From the NCBI RefSeq assembly GCF_016924755.1, contig NZ_JAFFJX010000001.1, positions 434,001-498,000 on the forward strand: a DNA stretch of 64,000 nucleotides. The letters are read 5' to 3'. The first letter of the stretch is position 1. The number at the start of each line of letters is the position of its first letter. The notes under the pieces are model-generated. The model made no database searches. It was not told the DNA's origin and saw only the letters and a list, made by a program, of their open reading frames with translations. The stretch is from Longitalea arenae. Lineage in GTDB: Bacteria; Bacteroidota; Bacteroidia; Chitinophagales; Chitinophagaceae. Position numbers and translations under genes: made by a program. Of this stretch, positions 7,445 to 16,794 are shown piece by piece.

Positions 7445-9004
7445 CTAATCACCCGCACCGTCTGTTTTAGCGCGTTGTACGGCATAGTTGCCGATGTTCT
7501 TTCCACATTCCAAACCCATTTCACAATCGGCCCGGTAATGAATGCCCGCAAGCATCCTCGACAGGGATGCTTCCCGGGCCATAGCGTCGTAGGCGCCTGC
7601 CCGCCCGGGAACCAGGTGCGAGAGCACCGTGGCTGCTGCGCCACTAAAGGTGGAATGCCCGGAGATGTATGACGGGAAATTAGGTAAACCGGTAAGTGTT
7701 TTTATCTTCGGGTTCATTTGTGAAGGGCGTGGGTTGAAATAAAAGAACTTGGCATCCCAGCATACGATCGCCGCATCCATCAACGCCATATTCAACAGGG
7801 CCATATTACGGGCCCAGCGTACTTCACTATAGTGCTGTTTGATAAAGTCCTCGGCTGCGATGGCATCCCAGTGACCGGGTGGGGTAGAGGTGCCTACACC
7901 ATCGGCCCAGAAATGTACGATGCGGTAATTTTCCCGTGAATCATCATTTACGAGCTTCAGGATCTCATCGGTTTCTTCTTTCATTTTGGCGCTGCCCGTT
8001 AATGGTGGCGGGCCGGGGCGTAATGAAATAGCCGTTAAAGAGTCAAATAAAAAAGCCTTTACCTTGCCGAACATGGGTAACATGGGCGGCCGTTTAGGCA
8101 ATTCCTGGCTGTACCAGGGCGTTTCGCCGCGGGCCATGCAATCGGTTTCGAATTTTGTCCAGTCGGCCTGGGTGCCGCCGGCTGCACCTGCGCGATCAGT
8201 ACGGGCGCGGGCAACAAATTTTTGCGCCACTGCTTTGCCCAGTGCTTCCCCGGCTTCTATATCGCTGCGCACATTGGCGCCGGCAATGATACGGGCTCGT
8301 TTATGCTCTTCCGCTTTTTGCTGAATGAGATCCTGGTCGCCGGGAAATAACAGCTTTAACATTTCAACGGCAGCACCCACTACCACTGCATCTTCTGAAG
8401 GATAGGAAGGCAGATCTGTTTGCGGTACCAATGTATTAATGGTAGCATCTACTTTATAGGGCGCTGGCCGGTTGAATAATTTTTTGTAATAATGCGCTGC
8501 TACCAGGGCATCGTATTGAGCGGCGCTCACGTAAGCATAGGCCCGGGCGGCATAAGGTGGATTTGCAAATGGAAATTGCGGGTAGGCCAATGGGTTACTG
8601 GCGTTGGGAACCGGGTAAGTGCCGTCGTCGTTCTGATAGGGCGGCAGGTTGTGTTTGGCCACCAGTTCACGCAGGATCTCATTCCAGCGCAATACGGCGC
8701 CGGCACTCCAGTATTTAACGATATTTCTTTCGTTATCGGTCAATGATGCCTGCCAGCTTTTGATCTCATTCAGCTGGGCAATATACTCAGGCGTTGTGGT
8801 AGCAACAGGTGTTGATACCGGGAATTCATTGGCAGATGTAAGTAAAATGGGTTTCCAGCTCCCGGCGTCGAGATCGGTCTTATCCGGTTGCAGGGCTGGC
8901 AGATCGTCTGTACGGCCCGATTCATTTTTAGAACAGGCAAAAGGGATCATACCAGCTGTAACAAGCAATAACAGGATGGAAATATATAATGGTAGCTTTT
9001 TCAT
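7445..9004 (-). CDS. Vanadium-dependent haloperoxidase/PAP2-like lipoprotein (paralogue 1)
   Basis: 519 residues. Lipoprotein signal with IPFAC lipobox (Cys24). The C-terminal half has the phosphatase/haloperoxidase core: FYFNPRPSQ (the K-x-RP region), PSYISGHSTFSGAAATVL (PSGH-like motif) and LSRMLAGIHYRADCEMG (SR-x5-H motif). These residues bind vanadate or phosphate. The family includes vanadium chloro/bromoperoxidases and acid phosphatases, and sequence alone does not decide between them. The start overlaps the stop of the barrel gene upstream (ATGA at 9001-9004), so they are co-translated. Last gene of a four- or five-gene operon. Confidence 0.85.
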   Translation of the reverse strand: MKKLPLYISILLLLVTAGMIPFACSKNESGRTDDLPALQPDKTDLDAGSWKPILLTSANEFPVSTPVATTTPEYIAQLNEIKSWQASLTDNERNIVKYWSAGAVLRWNEILRELVAKHNLPPYQNDDGTYPVPNASNPLAYPQFPFANPPYAARAYAYVSAAQYDALVAAHYYKKLFNRPAPYKVDATINTLVPQTDLPSYPSEDAVVVGAAVEMLKLLFPGDQDLIQQKAEEHKRARIIAGANVRSDIEAGEALGKAVAQKFVARARTDRAGAAGGTQADWTKFETDCMARGETPWYSQELPKRPPMLPMFGKVKAFLFDSLTAISLRPGPPPLTGSAKMKEETDEILKLVNDDSRENYRIVHFWADGVGTSTPPGHWDAIAAEDFIKQHYSEVRWARNMALLNMALMDAAIVCWDAKFFYFNPRPSQMNPKIKTLTGLPNFPSYISGHSTFSGAAATVLSHLVPGRAGAYDAMAREASLSRMLAGIHYRADCEMGLECGKNIGNYAVQRAKTDGAGD

Positions 9005-9966
9005 GGCTGTGATTGTTTGGGCGATGTGGTGGTTGGTTGCTTTTTGTTGAAGTTGATGATATAGAACAGTCCGCCATTTACGGTGGTGGCCTGTCCTACA
9101 TTACGTCCGGCGATCACATAATTTCCCGAGGCTACGATGGAAAGGCCGCGCGGTATATTCAGTTCATATTTCATGTTCACCCCAAGCCTGGTGGCATTCA
9201 TCCTGTTGCTGGGAAAGGGCATGTTGTTGCGCGTAATATCAAAACCACCCAGGGTGGTCCAGTTGTCGAGCACGGCCTCGGCGATCAGGTTGGCATAGCG
9301 GTACCCGGTACGCAGGTTGAACGATAAGGCATCGGGCATGGATACTTTATTGGTGTAATGCATTTCGGTAGTATAGTATGCATCCCGGTCAATTTTTATA
9401 TTGTCGCGGAAGATGTAGGTGCCGGATGCGGTGACAAAGATCTTTCCCACCTGGTAATCGCCCATTACCCGTAACGAAAGGGATTTACTGCGAAGCCCAA
9501 TGGAAAGCGGCAAAAAATCTGCTACATAATTGCTGAGCGGTGCCGAAACACCGGCAATACCATATGCGGTTAAATTGCCTTTGCCAATACTTTTTTCAAT
9601 GGGCATCCATTTCACCCAAAGCGATCCATCCTGTATGCCTTCAACGCCATGCAGCGTTCCGGCCGAAGCTTTGGTTTTTATATAAGGAACAGCAAAGAGA
9701 ATGTTCAGTTTATTACTGATGCCGTAATTACCCATTACGCTGAACATTTCTGTGGATACCCGGCCGAGGTTCAGGTTCTCCCGTTTACGGGTTCCTTCCC
9801 AATAGCTTTTCCAACTGCTATAGCCATACATGGGCCCCACACAGAAATTGTTTTTGGTCATCATGATGCCATCGATCTCTGTTTGGGCAGCAGCCGGAAC
9901 CAAGGCAGCCAGGAGGATGAACAGCGCCAGGCAGCACTGAAAGCAGGCCTTCCAAAATTTTGTCAT
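9001..9966 (-). CDS. Outer-membrane beta-barrel protein (operon with haloperoxidase-like gene)
   Basis: 321 residues with a signal peptide ending VPAAAQ. The rest alternates hydrophobic and polar residues with many aromatics, e.g. GNYGISNKLNILFAVPYI and LSFNLRTGYRYANLIAEAV, and ends in a basic Gln-rich tail. It resembles the phenol-degradation MetA-like/DUF transporter barrels, but I do not recognise a specific family. Its stop overlaps the ATG of the downstream lipoprotein. Context suggests it gives the surface or periplasmic haloperoxidase-like enzyme a channel or anchor; this is inference. Confidence 0.75.
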   Translation of the reverse strand: MTKFWKACFQCCLALFILLAALVPAAAQTEIDGIMMTKNNFCVGPMYGYSSWKSYWEGTRKRENLNLGRVSTEMFSVMGNYGISNKLNILFAVPYIKTKASAGTLHGVEGIQDGSLWVKWMPIEKSIGKGNLTAYGIAGVSAPLSNYVADFLPLSIGLRSKSLSLRVMGDYQVGKIFVTASGTYIFRDNIKIDRDAYYTTEMHYTNKVSMPDALSFNLRTGYRYANLIAEAVLDNWTTLGGFDITRNNMPFPSNRMNATRLGVNMKYELNIPRGLSIVASGNYVIAGRNVGQATTVNGGLFYIINFNKKQPTTTSPKQSQP

Positions 9967-10037
9967 AAAGCGTTAGTTAAGTTAAGGGTGCCACACCACG
10001 CGGATGAAGTTCCGCCAGCGGTGGCAACCTGGAATTA

Positions 10038-11129
10038 TTAAAATCTGAATGTGCAGCCAACATTTACCAGGTAATCGGCAAAAGCCGCATCGCCCTGCGC
10101 ATATACCCCCGTTGCTTCGGTCCTTAATTTATCGGCAACGCTTTGCGTACGGTTGCGTTTAACCGCGAACGGAACATAGGCATAGAGGGTAGCTTTTTTG
10201 AACTGATAATTCAATCCCGGTTCTATAGAAATGATATAACCTGGCCGGCGGAAGCCCCGGCTGCCACCGATAAGGTCTTCGGAGGGCTGGCACTCTTCAC
10301 GAACGCCTGCAGAAATGGTGAGTTGGTCAACGGTTACACTGGCGCCTGCACGGATCATAAACTGATCAGGCACACTCATGACGCTGGTGCCATATTTAAT
10401 GGCGTCGGCCGAAGGTGTTCCGCCCCGGGCGGTAGATACCCCATTTTGTTCGCGCGGGTTGAAGAGGTAAAAGAAATTACCATATACGCCGAAGTGCCTG
10501 TTGAAATAATAGAAAGCATTTATTTCCGTAGTGAAGCCGGTACCGCCATCGCCTAACTGTATCGATTGATCGACGGGTCCTAACAGTCTTGTGGTATCAT
10601 TTTTAACAAAGAAATCCTGGTAGCGGTAATCACCGGTGGGCAGCTTGAGGCCCAGGCCAATTTGGATATTTCCTTTAGGCATAAGCGTTGGGTCAAGCAG
10701 CCAGCGATAAGTCGAAATGCGAATATCGCCAATGCCGAATGAGCGGGTATAATGCCGGGCGCCTTCGCCGCCGTTATTGCCGCCGTGCTCATACATCGAT
10801 GAGCGGGCATTGGAAATAATGGGCACATCGAGCGCCAGTGACCAGTATTTATTCAGATGGCGGGTAAGCGTAAGATTTAATGTATAGGAATAGTTGATCA
10901 CTTCCGTGCCTTGTTCTGTGCGGTGTTTCTGTTCTTCGGTACCCACAAAATGGCGGAATGATTTAAAATAGCGGTTGCTTACAGCTAACATCCATTTGGA
11001 TGCATCATGGCTGGCAGCCTGGTCGCGGGTGCAGAAGCCGCCGGTGCTCCTGATGGCCACGCAGCCCTGAGATTGTGCCTGGTGGCTGACGAATACGTAT
11101 AGGAAAGCTAAAATTAAGATCCTCTTCAT
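10038..11129 (-). CDS. Outer-membrane beta-barrel protein
   Basis: 363 residues from the ATG at 11129. The frame extends 10 codons to a GTG, but MKRILILAFLYVFVSHQAQSQG is a proper signal peptide starting at 11129. The mature part has repeated amphipathic strands (YSYTLNLTLTRHLNKYWSLALDVPI, GNIQIGLGLKLPTGDYRYQDFF) and ends in VNVGCTFRF, an aromatic C-terminus typical of outer-membrane barrels. The strand pattern resembles the putative MetA/transporter family. It lies between the two enzymes of the operon with gaps of about 70 bases on both sides. Confidence 0.78.
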   Translation of the reverse strand: MKRILILAFLYVFVSHQAQSQGCVAIRSTGGFCTRDQAASHDASKWMLAVSNRYFKSFRHFVGTEEQKHRTEQGTEVINYSYTLNLTLTRHLNKYWSLALDVPIISNARSSMYEHGGNNGGEGARHYTRSFGIGDIRISTYRWLLDPTLMPKGNIQIGLGLKLPTGDYRYQDFFVKNDTTRLLGPVDQSIQLGDGGTGFTTEINAFYYFNRHFGVYGNFFYLFNPREQNGVSTARGGTPSADAIKYGTSVMSVPDQFMIRAGASVTVDQLTISAGVREECQPSEDLIGGSRGFRRPGYIISIEPGLNYQFKKATLYAYVPFAVKRNRTQSVADKLRTEATGVYAQGDAAFADYLVNVGCTFRF

Positions 11130-11204
11130 ATGAGTTGTTTTGGTCTTTAAGTGTGTCACCCCTTCTATGGTGTCAAGAACAGCTGTGACACTCTTAGTTA
11201 TTAA

Positions 11205-12542
11205 TTATTTGCTGGCCAGTTGTTCTTTACGCATGCGGAGCTTTGACAGTACACAGTTGCCCACTTTCTCGCCCTGTTCCCGTGCTACAAATATGGAAGG
11301 GCGATAGTGAATGCCTCCGTAAAAGCGGCTCATGCCGGCTTCATCGGCGGCCTGCCTGGGCGACTCAAAATGCCGGTCGGTAAAACCCCAGGCGCGCTCG
11401 GTACTATCCCTGAAAGGGCTTTGTTTACCATAGATATGCTCCAGCACGGTGGCCGCAGCTGTTGAAATGATAGAGTGGCCGCTGGTATATTCCGGGAAAG
11501 GCGGCGTTTGCAGGTATGGTTTCCAGTTGGGATCAATATAATTGTTGATCACTGTTTCGGGGCGAACCAGGTTAAAAGTGTACTTGGCGTCCCAGCAGGC
11601 GATAAATGCGTCCATAACGGCAATAGCAACCGTTGTGTAAGCATACACTGTCTTATTGAAATCGGCTTTTTTATTCTGGCTGATGATGCCGGTAATGCCC
11701 ATCCAGTGACCACCGGGCGTCATGGCTTTGGTGGCATACATCGTATGCCCAACCACATTTAACTTAAAACCATTGCAATCCCAGAAGCTGGCAATCGCTT
11801 TTTGTTCTTCGGTCAGGTTGAGACCTGTGTCCTGCACCTGTTTGGCCATTTTGTAAAATTCGCAGCCTGCGTCTTTACCAAAGGCGCAGGGAGGCGGAGG
11901 AGCATATTGGTTACAGCTGTCGAGAGCAATGGTGCGAATGGTGCGCCATTGCGGTTCTACGGCCTGAAAATAGCCCGGAGGTGTAGGTATCCATTTGCCC
12001 TCATCATTGGGCACGGTGTATTTGGCGGCAGACCGGGTTTGTGCGTAATTGTCTTTTTTACTCCAGGCCAGTACGGCTTTCGCGATGGCCACGCCATACT
12101 CTTCCGAGTGTTGCTTCATGTCGGCGGGCATGCCGTGCTCCTTTGCCAGAAGCTGCAGGGAGTCGACGATCTTATCCGTCTGATCTTTTGAAAAGGTCAG
12201 GGTTCTGCCTACCTCCATAAAGGCCATGAGGGCAGCGTATGGAAAGTCGATCTTTTTTCCGGTTGTTGGTGGAGGCGGATAGTCAAAATCTTTTAACTGG
12301 CCTTTCAGTGATCTGTAACTGCTATCGCCATGTGCAATGGCTTCAAAAGCCGCCAGGTGGGCATAGGCATAAATGCGGCTGGCTACCGGCGGCGAAAAAA
12401 TATCGTAGGTTATAACGTCAGTGAGCTGGCCGGTGATCTTGCTGTACAGGACCGGGTTATGAAGTACCTGCTGGTAATTGGCAGCACGTTGTGTGCAGGA
12501 GCTGAGTCCTGCCACTAAAATGGCAAACAATAGTAAACGCAT
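11205..12542 (-). CDS. Vanadium-dependent haloperoxidase/PAP2-like lipoprotein (paralogue 2)
   Basis: 445 residues, lipobox LSSC (Cys16). Core motifs: KYTFNLVRPETVI, PPFPEYTSGHSIISTAAATVL (SGH) and GMSRFYGGIHYRPS (SR...H). It is a distant paralogue of 7445-9004, with the same order of motifs at the C-terminus and a shorter N-terminal domain. It probably acts on phosphate esters or halide/peroxide outside the inner membrane; the lipid anchor places it in an envelope membrane. First enzyme of the operon, followed by the two barrels. Confidence 0.85.
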   Translation of the reverse strand: MRLLLFAILVAGLSSCTQRAANYQQVLHNPVLYSKITGQLTDVITYDIFSPPVASRIYAYAHLAAFEAIAHGDSSYRSLKGQLKDFDYPPPPTTGKKIDFPYAALMAFMEVGRTLTFSKDQTDKIVDSLQLLAKEHGMPADMKQHSEEYGVAIAKAVLAWSKKDNYAQTRSAAKYTVPNDEGKWIPTPPGYFQAVEPQWRTIRTIALDSCNQYAPPPPCAFGKDAGCEFYKMAKQVQDTGLNLTEEQKAIASFWDCNGFKLNVVGHTMYATKAMTPGGHWMGITGIISQNKKADFNKTVYAYTTVAIAVMDAFIACWDAKYTFNLVRPETVINNYIDPNWKPYLQTPPFPEYTSGHSIISTAAATVLEHIYGKQSPFRDSTERAWGFTDRHFESPRQAADEAGMSRFYGGIHYRPSIFVAREQGEKVGNCVLSKLRMRKEQLASK

Positions 12543-12620
12543 GATGAGCTTCGATTATTAATAAATCAAATGCATGAAAGCTGGCTATAACTTTCCCATA
12601 GAAAAAACAATAGCTGCTTT

Positions 12621-13169
12621 TTAACATTCGGGTGGCTGTGCGGGCGTGGTTATAAGCGGAGATACAGGCATGAACATGGCATAACCGGTGTACTGGTGTT
12701 GTTGCTGTACCAGGGCTTCCAGTTGCCAGTTATTTTGTTGTTCCCAGTATTCGGTTACCGGGTTTTTGATAGTGGCTGTTGGCGTTGAATGATTCGGATC
12801 ATGTTGCTGCAGATCGTTCACCAGTTTGAAGAATTCATCGCGGGCATTTTGCAACCGCATCCTCTTTTCATTTGGCAGGCATAAGAGTACCAGTTCTCCT
12901 TTTTCTACTTTGCGTTTTACATACTTGTAGTGAATGCCGTTGAATTCAATTTCGCCATCGTACCGTTCAAAATCAGAGGAAATGTTCTGGTATGGCATGT
13001 TCAGCGGAATGCGGATTTCCAGGAGGCTGGCTTCATTATATTGCTGCCGGTCGAGCTGGGCTTCCAGGCGGGTATCAGCCCGGTGTTGCAGATAACCGGA
13101 TAACAACCGGTATCCGAACCAGTTAAACAAAAAGATGAGAAGCAGCAATATGGCAGCAGCTCGTTTCAT
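12621..13169 (-). CDS. Membrane-anchored hypothetical protein
   Basis: 182 residues. One N-terminal hydrophobic segment (AAAILLLLIFLFNWFGYRLL) and then a hydrophilic domain with EIEFNGIHYKYVKRKVEKGELVLLCLPN and a Pro/Thr-rich C-terminus. I do not recognise the family. It lies 78 bases upstream of the second haloperoxidase-like gene in the same direction and may be the first gene of that operon. The N-terminal helix suggests an inner-membrane anchor with a periplasmic domain. Confidence 0.65.
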   Translation of the reverse strand: MKRAAAILLLLIFLFNWFGYRLLSGYLQHRADTRLEAQLDRQQYNEASLLEIRIPLNMPYQNISSDFERYDGEIEFNGIHYKYVKRKVEKGELVLLCLPNEKRMRLQNARDEFFKLVNDLQQHDPNHSTPTATIKNPVTEYWEQQNNWQLEALVQQQHQYTGYAMFMPVSPLITTPAQPPEC

Positions 13170-13382
13170 CCGCGATACAAAAGCTTTGAGTTACCACAAA
13201 ATAAGACAATTCGGAGTAGGAAAATGCTGTTAGCCAAAATAATTTAGCTGGTTTTGGTTATGAAAGCAGTTGGTGCCTGTAAATAGAAGTACAGGCTACA
13301 GTGGCTTTGTAATCAACAAAGAGATAATAAATAAATGGACTATTTGACAATGAACCTGGATTTGGCTTACGTGCTATACTTC

Positions 13383-13713
13383 CTTGAGGTTGTGGTTTGG
13401 TTGTCCTTTGGTTGTGGTTTGGTTAGGGTAACCTTTTCTTTACCCCTTAGGTAATAAAAAGCAACTGAACAGGTAAAGGCAATATTACCCTAACCTGGAT
13501 ACAACCAAAAGCAGGGGAAAAGAAAAAGCCAGGCAGAGCTAATGAAAAGGAAAAGCGGGGGTTAAGCGAGGGTAAAGAAAACCTAAAGAATAGCTAAGCA
13601 GGAGGTAAAGAAGAGGTAACCAGGGGGTAAAGAAATTATTTTGCTGTTGTTGACAATCAAATGCTTGTGAAGCAAGGAGGTAAGCAGGCGGTAAAGAAGA
13701 GGTAAAGAACCGG
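13383..13713. repeat. Long intergenic tract of degenerate GGTAAAGA / GGTTGTGGTTT words
   Basis: The 613-base gap 13170-13782 has no convincing gene. It begins with GGTTGTGGTTTGG-type words, then runs through many imperfect copies of GAGGTAAAGAAGAGGTAA, GGGGGTAAAGAAA and GGCGGTAAAGAAGAGG. The left block (TTTGGTTAGGGTAACC, CTTTACCCC) is partly complementary to the right block, so the tract could fold back on itself. Confidence 0.7.
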
Positions 13714-13727
13714 CTCAGCCCGGAGTA

Positions 13728-13763
13728 TAAAAAATGCGCTCCATACCATGGAACGCATTATAA
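13728..13763 (-). terminator. Terminator of the fucose-catabolism operon
   Basis: Hairpin AATGCGCTCCA / TGGAACGCATT. The single imperfect pair is a G-U wobble on the minus-strand RNA, where TTTTTTATA follows. It lies about 20 bases after the stop of the SDR gene at 13783. Confidence 0.8.
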
Positions 13764-13782
13764 AATATTGATTTACTAAAGT

Positions 13783-14553
13783 TTAGTTATTGAGCTTTAC
13801 AAAGCCGCCATCGATAGGATAATCGCAACCGGTGATAAAAGACGCTTCGTTAGAGCAGAGATAAAGAGCCAGGTAACCGATCTCGTCGGGTTTGCCCATC
13901 CGGCCAATAGGCTGGGTCTTCGAGAGCTTTTCAAACATCTCGGCTTCTTTACCCGGATAGTTCTTGGCCAGGAACCCGTCAACAAAAGGAGTATGCACCC
14001 GCGCCGGCGAAATGCAATTGCACCGGATATTGTATTTGAGGTAATCCTTGGCAACGGACAATGTCATGCCTACAACAGCGCCCTTGGTCATAGAATAAGC
14101 GAACCGGTCGGGTATGCCCACCAGTGAGGCGATGGAGGCCATATTGATAATGGAGCCGCCATTTTGTTTCATATGGGGCAGTACCGAATGCAGGCAGTTG
14201 TAAACACCTTTCACATTCACATTCACCAGGCGGTCGAAGTCGGCTTCGGCCGTTGTTTCTGCCGTACCAATATGGGCAATACCGGCATTGTTAACGAGGA
14301 TGTCGATAGAACCATTGGCCGCAATGCCGTTTACGATCTGTTGCACTTCGGCCTGCTTTGACACATCGCACTTAAAGAATTGTGCTTTGCCGCCTGCGGT
14401 TGTAATCTCATTTACGACATTGGTTGCGCCCTGTTCATCCATATCGAGTATGTTAACAGCAGCGCCTTGCTTTGCAAATACTGTGGCAATGGCTTTTCCT
14501 ATACCGCTTCCGCCACCAGTGATGATGGCCTTTTTATTATCGAGTCGAAACAT
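13783..14553 (-). CDS. SDR oxidoreductase, probable 2-keto-3-deoxy-L-fuconate dehydrogenase
   Basis: 256 residues, classical short-chain dehydrogenase: TGGGSGIGKAIA cofactor motif (residues about 12-23), NNAGI (about 90), catalytic Ser/Tyr/Lys in SIAS...YSMTKGAV, and IDGGFVKL at the C-terminus. In the non-phosphorylative L-fucose route an SDR oxidises 2-keto-3-deoxy-L-fuconate to the 2,4-diketo acid. The assignment rests on the operon (permease, second SDR, lactonase, mutarotase, FAH hydrolase), not on substrate residues. Last gene of the operon, followed by a strong terminator. Confidence 0.85.
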   Translation of the reverse strand: MFRLDNKKAIITGGGSGIGKAIATVFAKQGAAVNILDMDEQGATNVVNEITTAGGKAQFFKCDVSKQAEVQQIVNGIAANGSIDILVNNAGIAHIGTAETTAEADFDRLVNVNVKGVYNCLHSVLPHMKQNGGSIINMASIASLVGIPDRFAYSMTKGAVVGMTLSVAKDYLKYNIRCNCISPARVHTPFVDGFLAKNYPGKEAEMFEKLSKTQPIGRMGKPDEIGYLALYLCSNEASFITGCDYPIDGGFVKLNN

Positions 14554-14561
14554 GCGTGCAA

Positions 14562-14626
14562 GTTAAGTTGATAAGTTAATACGTTGAAAAGTTGATAAAG
14601 GTGCCCTTTATCAGCTGTCAACTTTT
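14562..14626. repeat. GTTGATAAGTT-word repeat with inverted repeat
   Basis: Words AAGTTGATAAGTTAA and GAAAAGTTGATAAAG, then GATAAAG / CTTTATC (5-base loop) flanked by AAAAGTT / AACTTTT. It lies between fucP and the downstream SDR gene. It could be a weak minus-strand terminator or processing hairpin. The same word family occurs at 38909-38996. Confidence 0.6.
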
Positions 14627-14641
14627 ACTGCATTTTAATTA

Positions 14642-15928
14642 CTAGACTGTTTTTACTTTATACCCTTTCCAGCCGAAAAACAAGATCACTATGAAACAGA
14701 GCAAAGGAATGATATACCCGTTCTGAATATTCTGGGTAGCATCAGCTATACCGCCCATGGCAAGTGGTATCAATGCACCGCCTACGATCGACATAATGAT
14801 GAGGCTTGAACCAATTTTGGTATCGGCGCCCAGGCCCTGAATGCCCAGGGAGAAGATGGTCGGGAACATGATCGACATAAAGAAGCCGACACCGATCAGG
14901 GCATATACCGTTATCATGCCGGTGCTAACAATGGCAATGGCCGATAATACAATATTTATGGCTGCATAGATGGCCAGTAATTTGTTCGGGCTTATATACT
15001 TCATAAAGAAGGTGCCTGCGAACCGGCCAACCATGAAGGCGATGCCATAACCCAAACCCAGGTAATTGGCCGCCATTTTTTCATCGATATGTGCCGCCTT
15101 TACTGCTATATTGATAAAGAAGCTGGTAACACAAACCTGTGCGCCTACATAAAAGAACTGCGCTACCACCGCCCATATGAGGTGTTTGTGGCGGAATGCC
15201 CTGGCGAAGCTGGATTGTTTACCACCTTCTTCTTCCTCTTTTATTTCAGGCAGCTTTGTAAACGCAAAGATCAACGCCACTGCCAGAATGATGATGCCTA
15301 AAATTAAGTATGGACCTTTTACGGTGGCTGCTTCACCCGCCAGGTACGCATCGAGGGCCTCAGGCGTCATGGCCGTTTTTTGCGCCTCTGTTAAATTAGT
15401 ACCGGATAAAATGAATTTACCACCGATTATTGGCGCCAGTACAACTGCCAATCCATTGAATGACTGCGCCAGGTTCAACCGTTGCGTAGATGATTCCTTT
15501 GGTCCCAGTAATGCCGCATATGGGTTTGCAGCGGTTTCAAGGAATGTCAATCCACTCGCAATGATAAACAGGGCGCCCAGGAACAATGCGTATGCACGCG
15601 TGTTGGCTGCCGGTATAAATAATAAGGAACCAAGTCCGAATAACAACAAGCCCAACAAGATGCCTGATTTATATCCATACTTGCGCATAATAAACCCTGC
15701 AGGCAGCGCCATTACGAAGTAGGCAATAAATACAGAAAAGTCAACCAGGGATGATTGCAAGAAGTTTAAGGTAAATGCTTTTCTTAAATGCGGTATCAAT
15801 ACCGGGTCGAGATTGTGCACAAAGCCCCAAAAGAAAAACAGGCTGGTCACCAAAATAAAAGGGAACAAATATCCCTTAGCTTGTTCTGTTTTCAGGGAGG
15901 AACTACTGGATGATGTTGGTAGGGCCAT
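14642..15928 (-). CDS. fucP: L-fucose:H+ symporter (FucP/GluP-type MFS permease)
   Basis: 428 residues with about 12 hydrophobic segments. The FHS-family signature FFFWGFVHNLDPVLIPHLRKAF and the LETAANPYAALLGP motif of FucP are clear. FucP takes up L-fucose (some members take galactose, glucose or other hexoses) with protons across the inner membrane. The start ATG at 15928 gives a short Ser-rich cytoplasmic N-terminus. Its place inside a fucose-oxidising operon supports L-fucose as substrate. Confidence 0.93.
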   Translation of the reverse strand: MALPTSSSSSSLKTEQAKGYLFPFILVTSLFFFWGFVHNLDPVLIPHLRKAFTLNFLQSSLVDFSVFIAYFVMALPAGFIMRKYGYKSGILLGLLLFGLGSLLFIPAANTRAYALFLGALFIIASGLTFLETAANPYAALLGPKESSTQRLNLAQSFNGLAVVLAPIIGGKFILSGTNLTEAQKTAMTPEALDAYLAGEAATVKGPYLILGIIILAVALIFAFTKLPEIKEEEEGGKQSSFARAFRHKHLIWAVVAQFFYVGAQVCVTSFFINIAVKAAHIDEKMAANYLGLGYGIAFMVGRFAGTFFMKYISPNKLLAIYAAINIVLSAIAIVSTGMITVYALIGVGFFMSIMFPTIFSLGIQGLGADTKIGSSLIIMSIVGGALIPLAMGGIADATQNIQNGYIIPLLCFIVILFFGWKGYKVKTV

Positions 15929-16006
15929 GCAATCGGAAATTTAAAAAGCTTGTTTGGTTTGGAAAATATGCTAAGCCCCCGAACTGCAGGTTCAGGGGTT
16001 TTAAAA

Positions 16007-16789
16007 TTAGGTCAATGAACGGTCAAGGTGGGTATAGCCACCATCCACATAAATGATCTGCCCGGTTGTGTGGCTCGAACGGTCGCTGAGCAGGAAGACG
16101 GTCATATCGGCGATCTCTTCCGATGTAGTAAACCGTTTTTCGAACGGTATTTTCGAAACGATCTGCGCCAGTTTCTCCTTGGGGTTGGGCAGGGTATTGA
16201 TCCAGTTCTCATACAGCGGCGTCCATACTTCAGCAGGAATGACTGTATTCACCCGTATCGAGTAAGGTAATAACTCAACGGCCCATTCACGGGTCAATGC
16301 ATTGATAGCGCCTTTAGAAGCGGCATAGCCCGAGGTATTGCCCTGGCCGGTATCTGCTACTTTTGAACCGATATTGATGATATTCCCTTTTGTTTCTTTC
16401 AGGTGAGGCAGGGCATAATGCGCCAGGTTGTAAAAATGGCTGAGGTTCTTCTGGAGCGACTGAACAAATTTTTCGGGTGAACCGCTTTCCAGGCCAACAC
16501 CATCATTTACACCGGCATTATTGATAAGGCCGTCGATCCGGCCGAATGATTTAACCGTAAAATCGATCACTTCTTTACAGGCGGCCGCTTCTCCCAGTTC
16601 TACAGCAATATGGGCCGCTTTTCCTTTTGCTTTTATAATTTCATCTACTTTGGCCTGGTTGTCCTGTGCTTTTCTGCCAGCAATCACAACAATACCACCT
16701 TCTGCGGCAATTGCACTGCTAATGGCCGCACCAATCCCTTTGGCACCTCCGGTAACAATAAATACTTTGTTGGTGAGATGTAAATCCAT
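16007..16789 (-). CDS. SDR oxidoreductase, probable L-fucose dehydrogenase
   Basis: 260 residues. SDR motifs: VTGGAKGIGAAI (residues about 10-21), NNAGVND (about 91), Ser-Tyr-Lys in IGSKVADTGQGNTSGYAASKGAIN and YVDGGYTHLD at the end. In Xanthomonas-type fucose catabolism an SDR oxidises L-fucose to L-fucono-lactone. Located 5 bases downstream of the lactonase gene, it is likely that first dehydrogenase. The two SDRs of the operon could be swapped in role. Confidence 0.85.
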   Translation of the reverse strand: MDLHLTNKVFIVTGGAKGIGAAISSAIAAEGGIVVIAGRKAQDNQAKVDEIIKAKGKAAHIAVELGEAAACKEVIDFTVKSFGRIDGLINNAGVNDGVGLESGSPEKFVQSLQKNLSHFYNLAHYALPHLKETKGNIINIGSKVADTGQGNTSGYAASKGAINALTREWAVELLPYSIRVNTVIPAEVWTPLYENWINTLPNPKEKLAQIVSKIPFEKRFTTSEEIADMTVFLLSDRSSHTTGQIIYVDGGYTHLDRSLT

Positions 16790-16794
16790 GTTAG

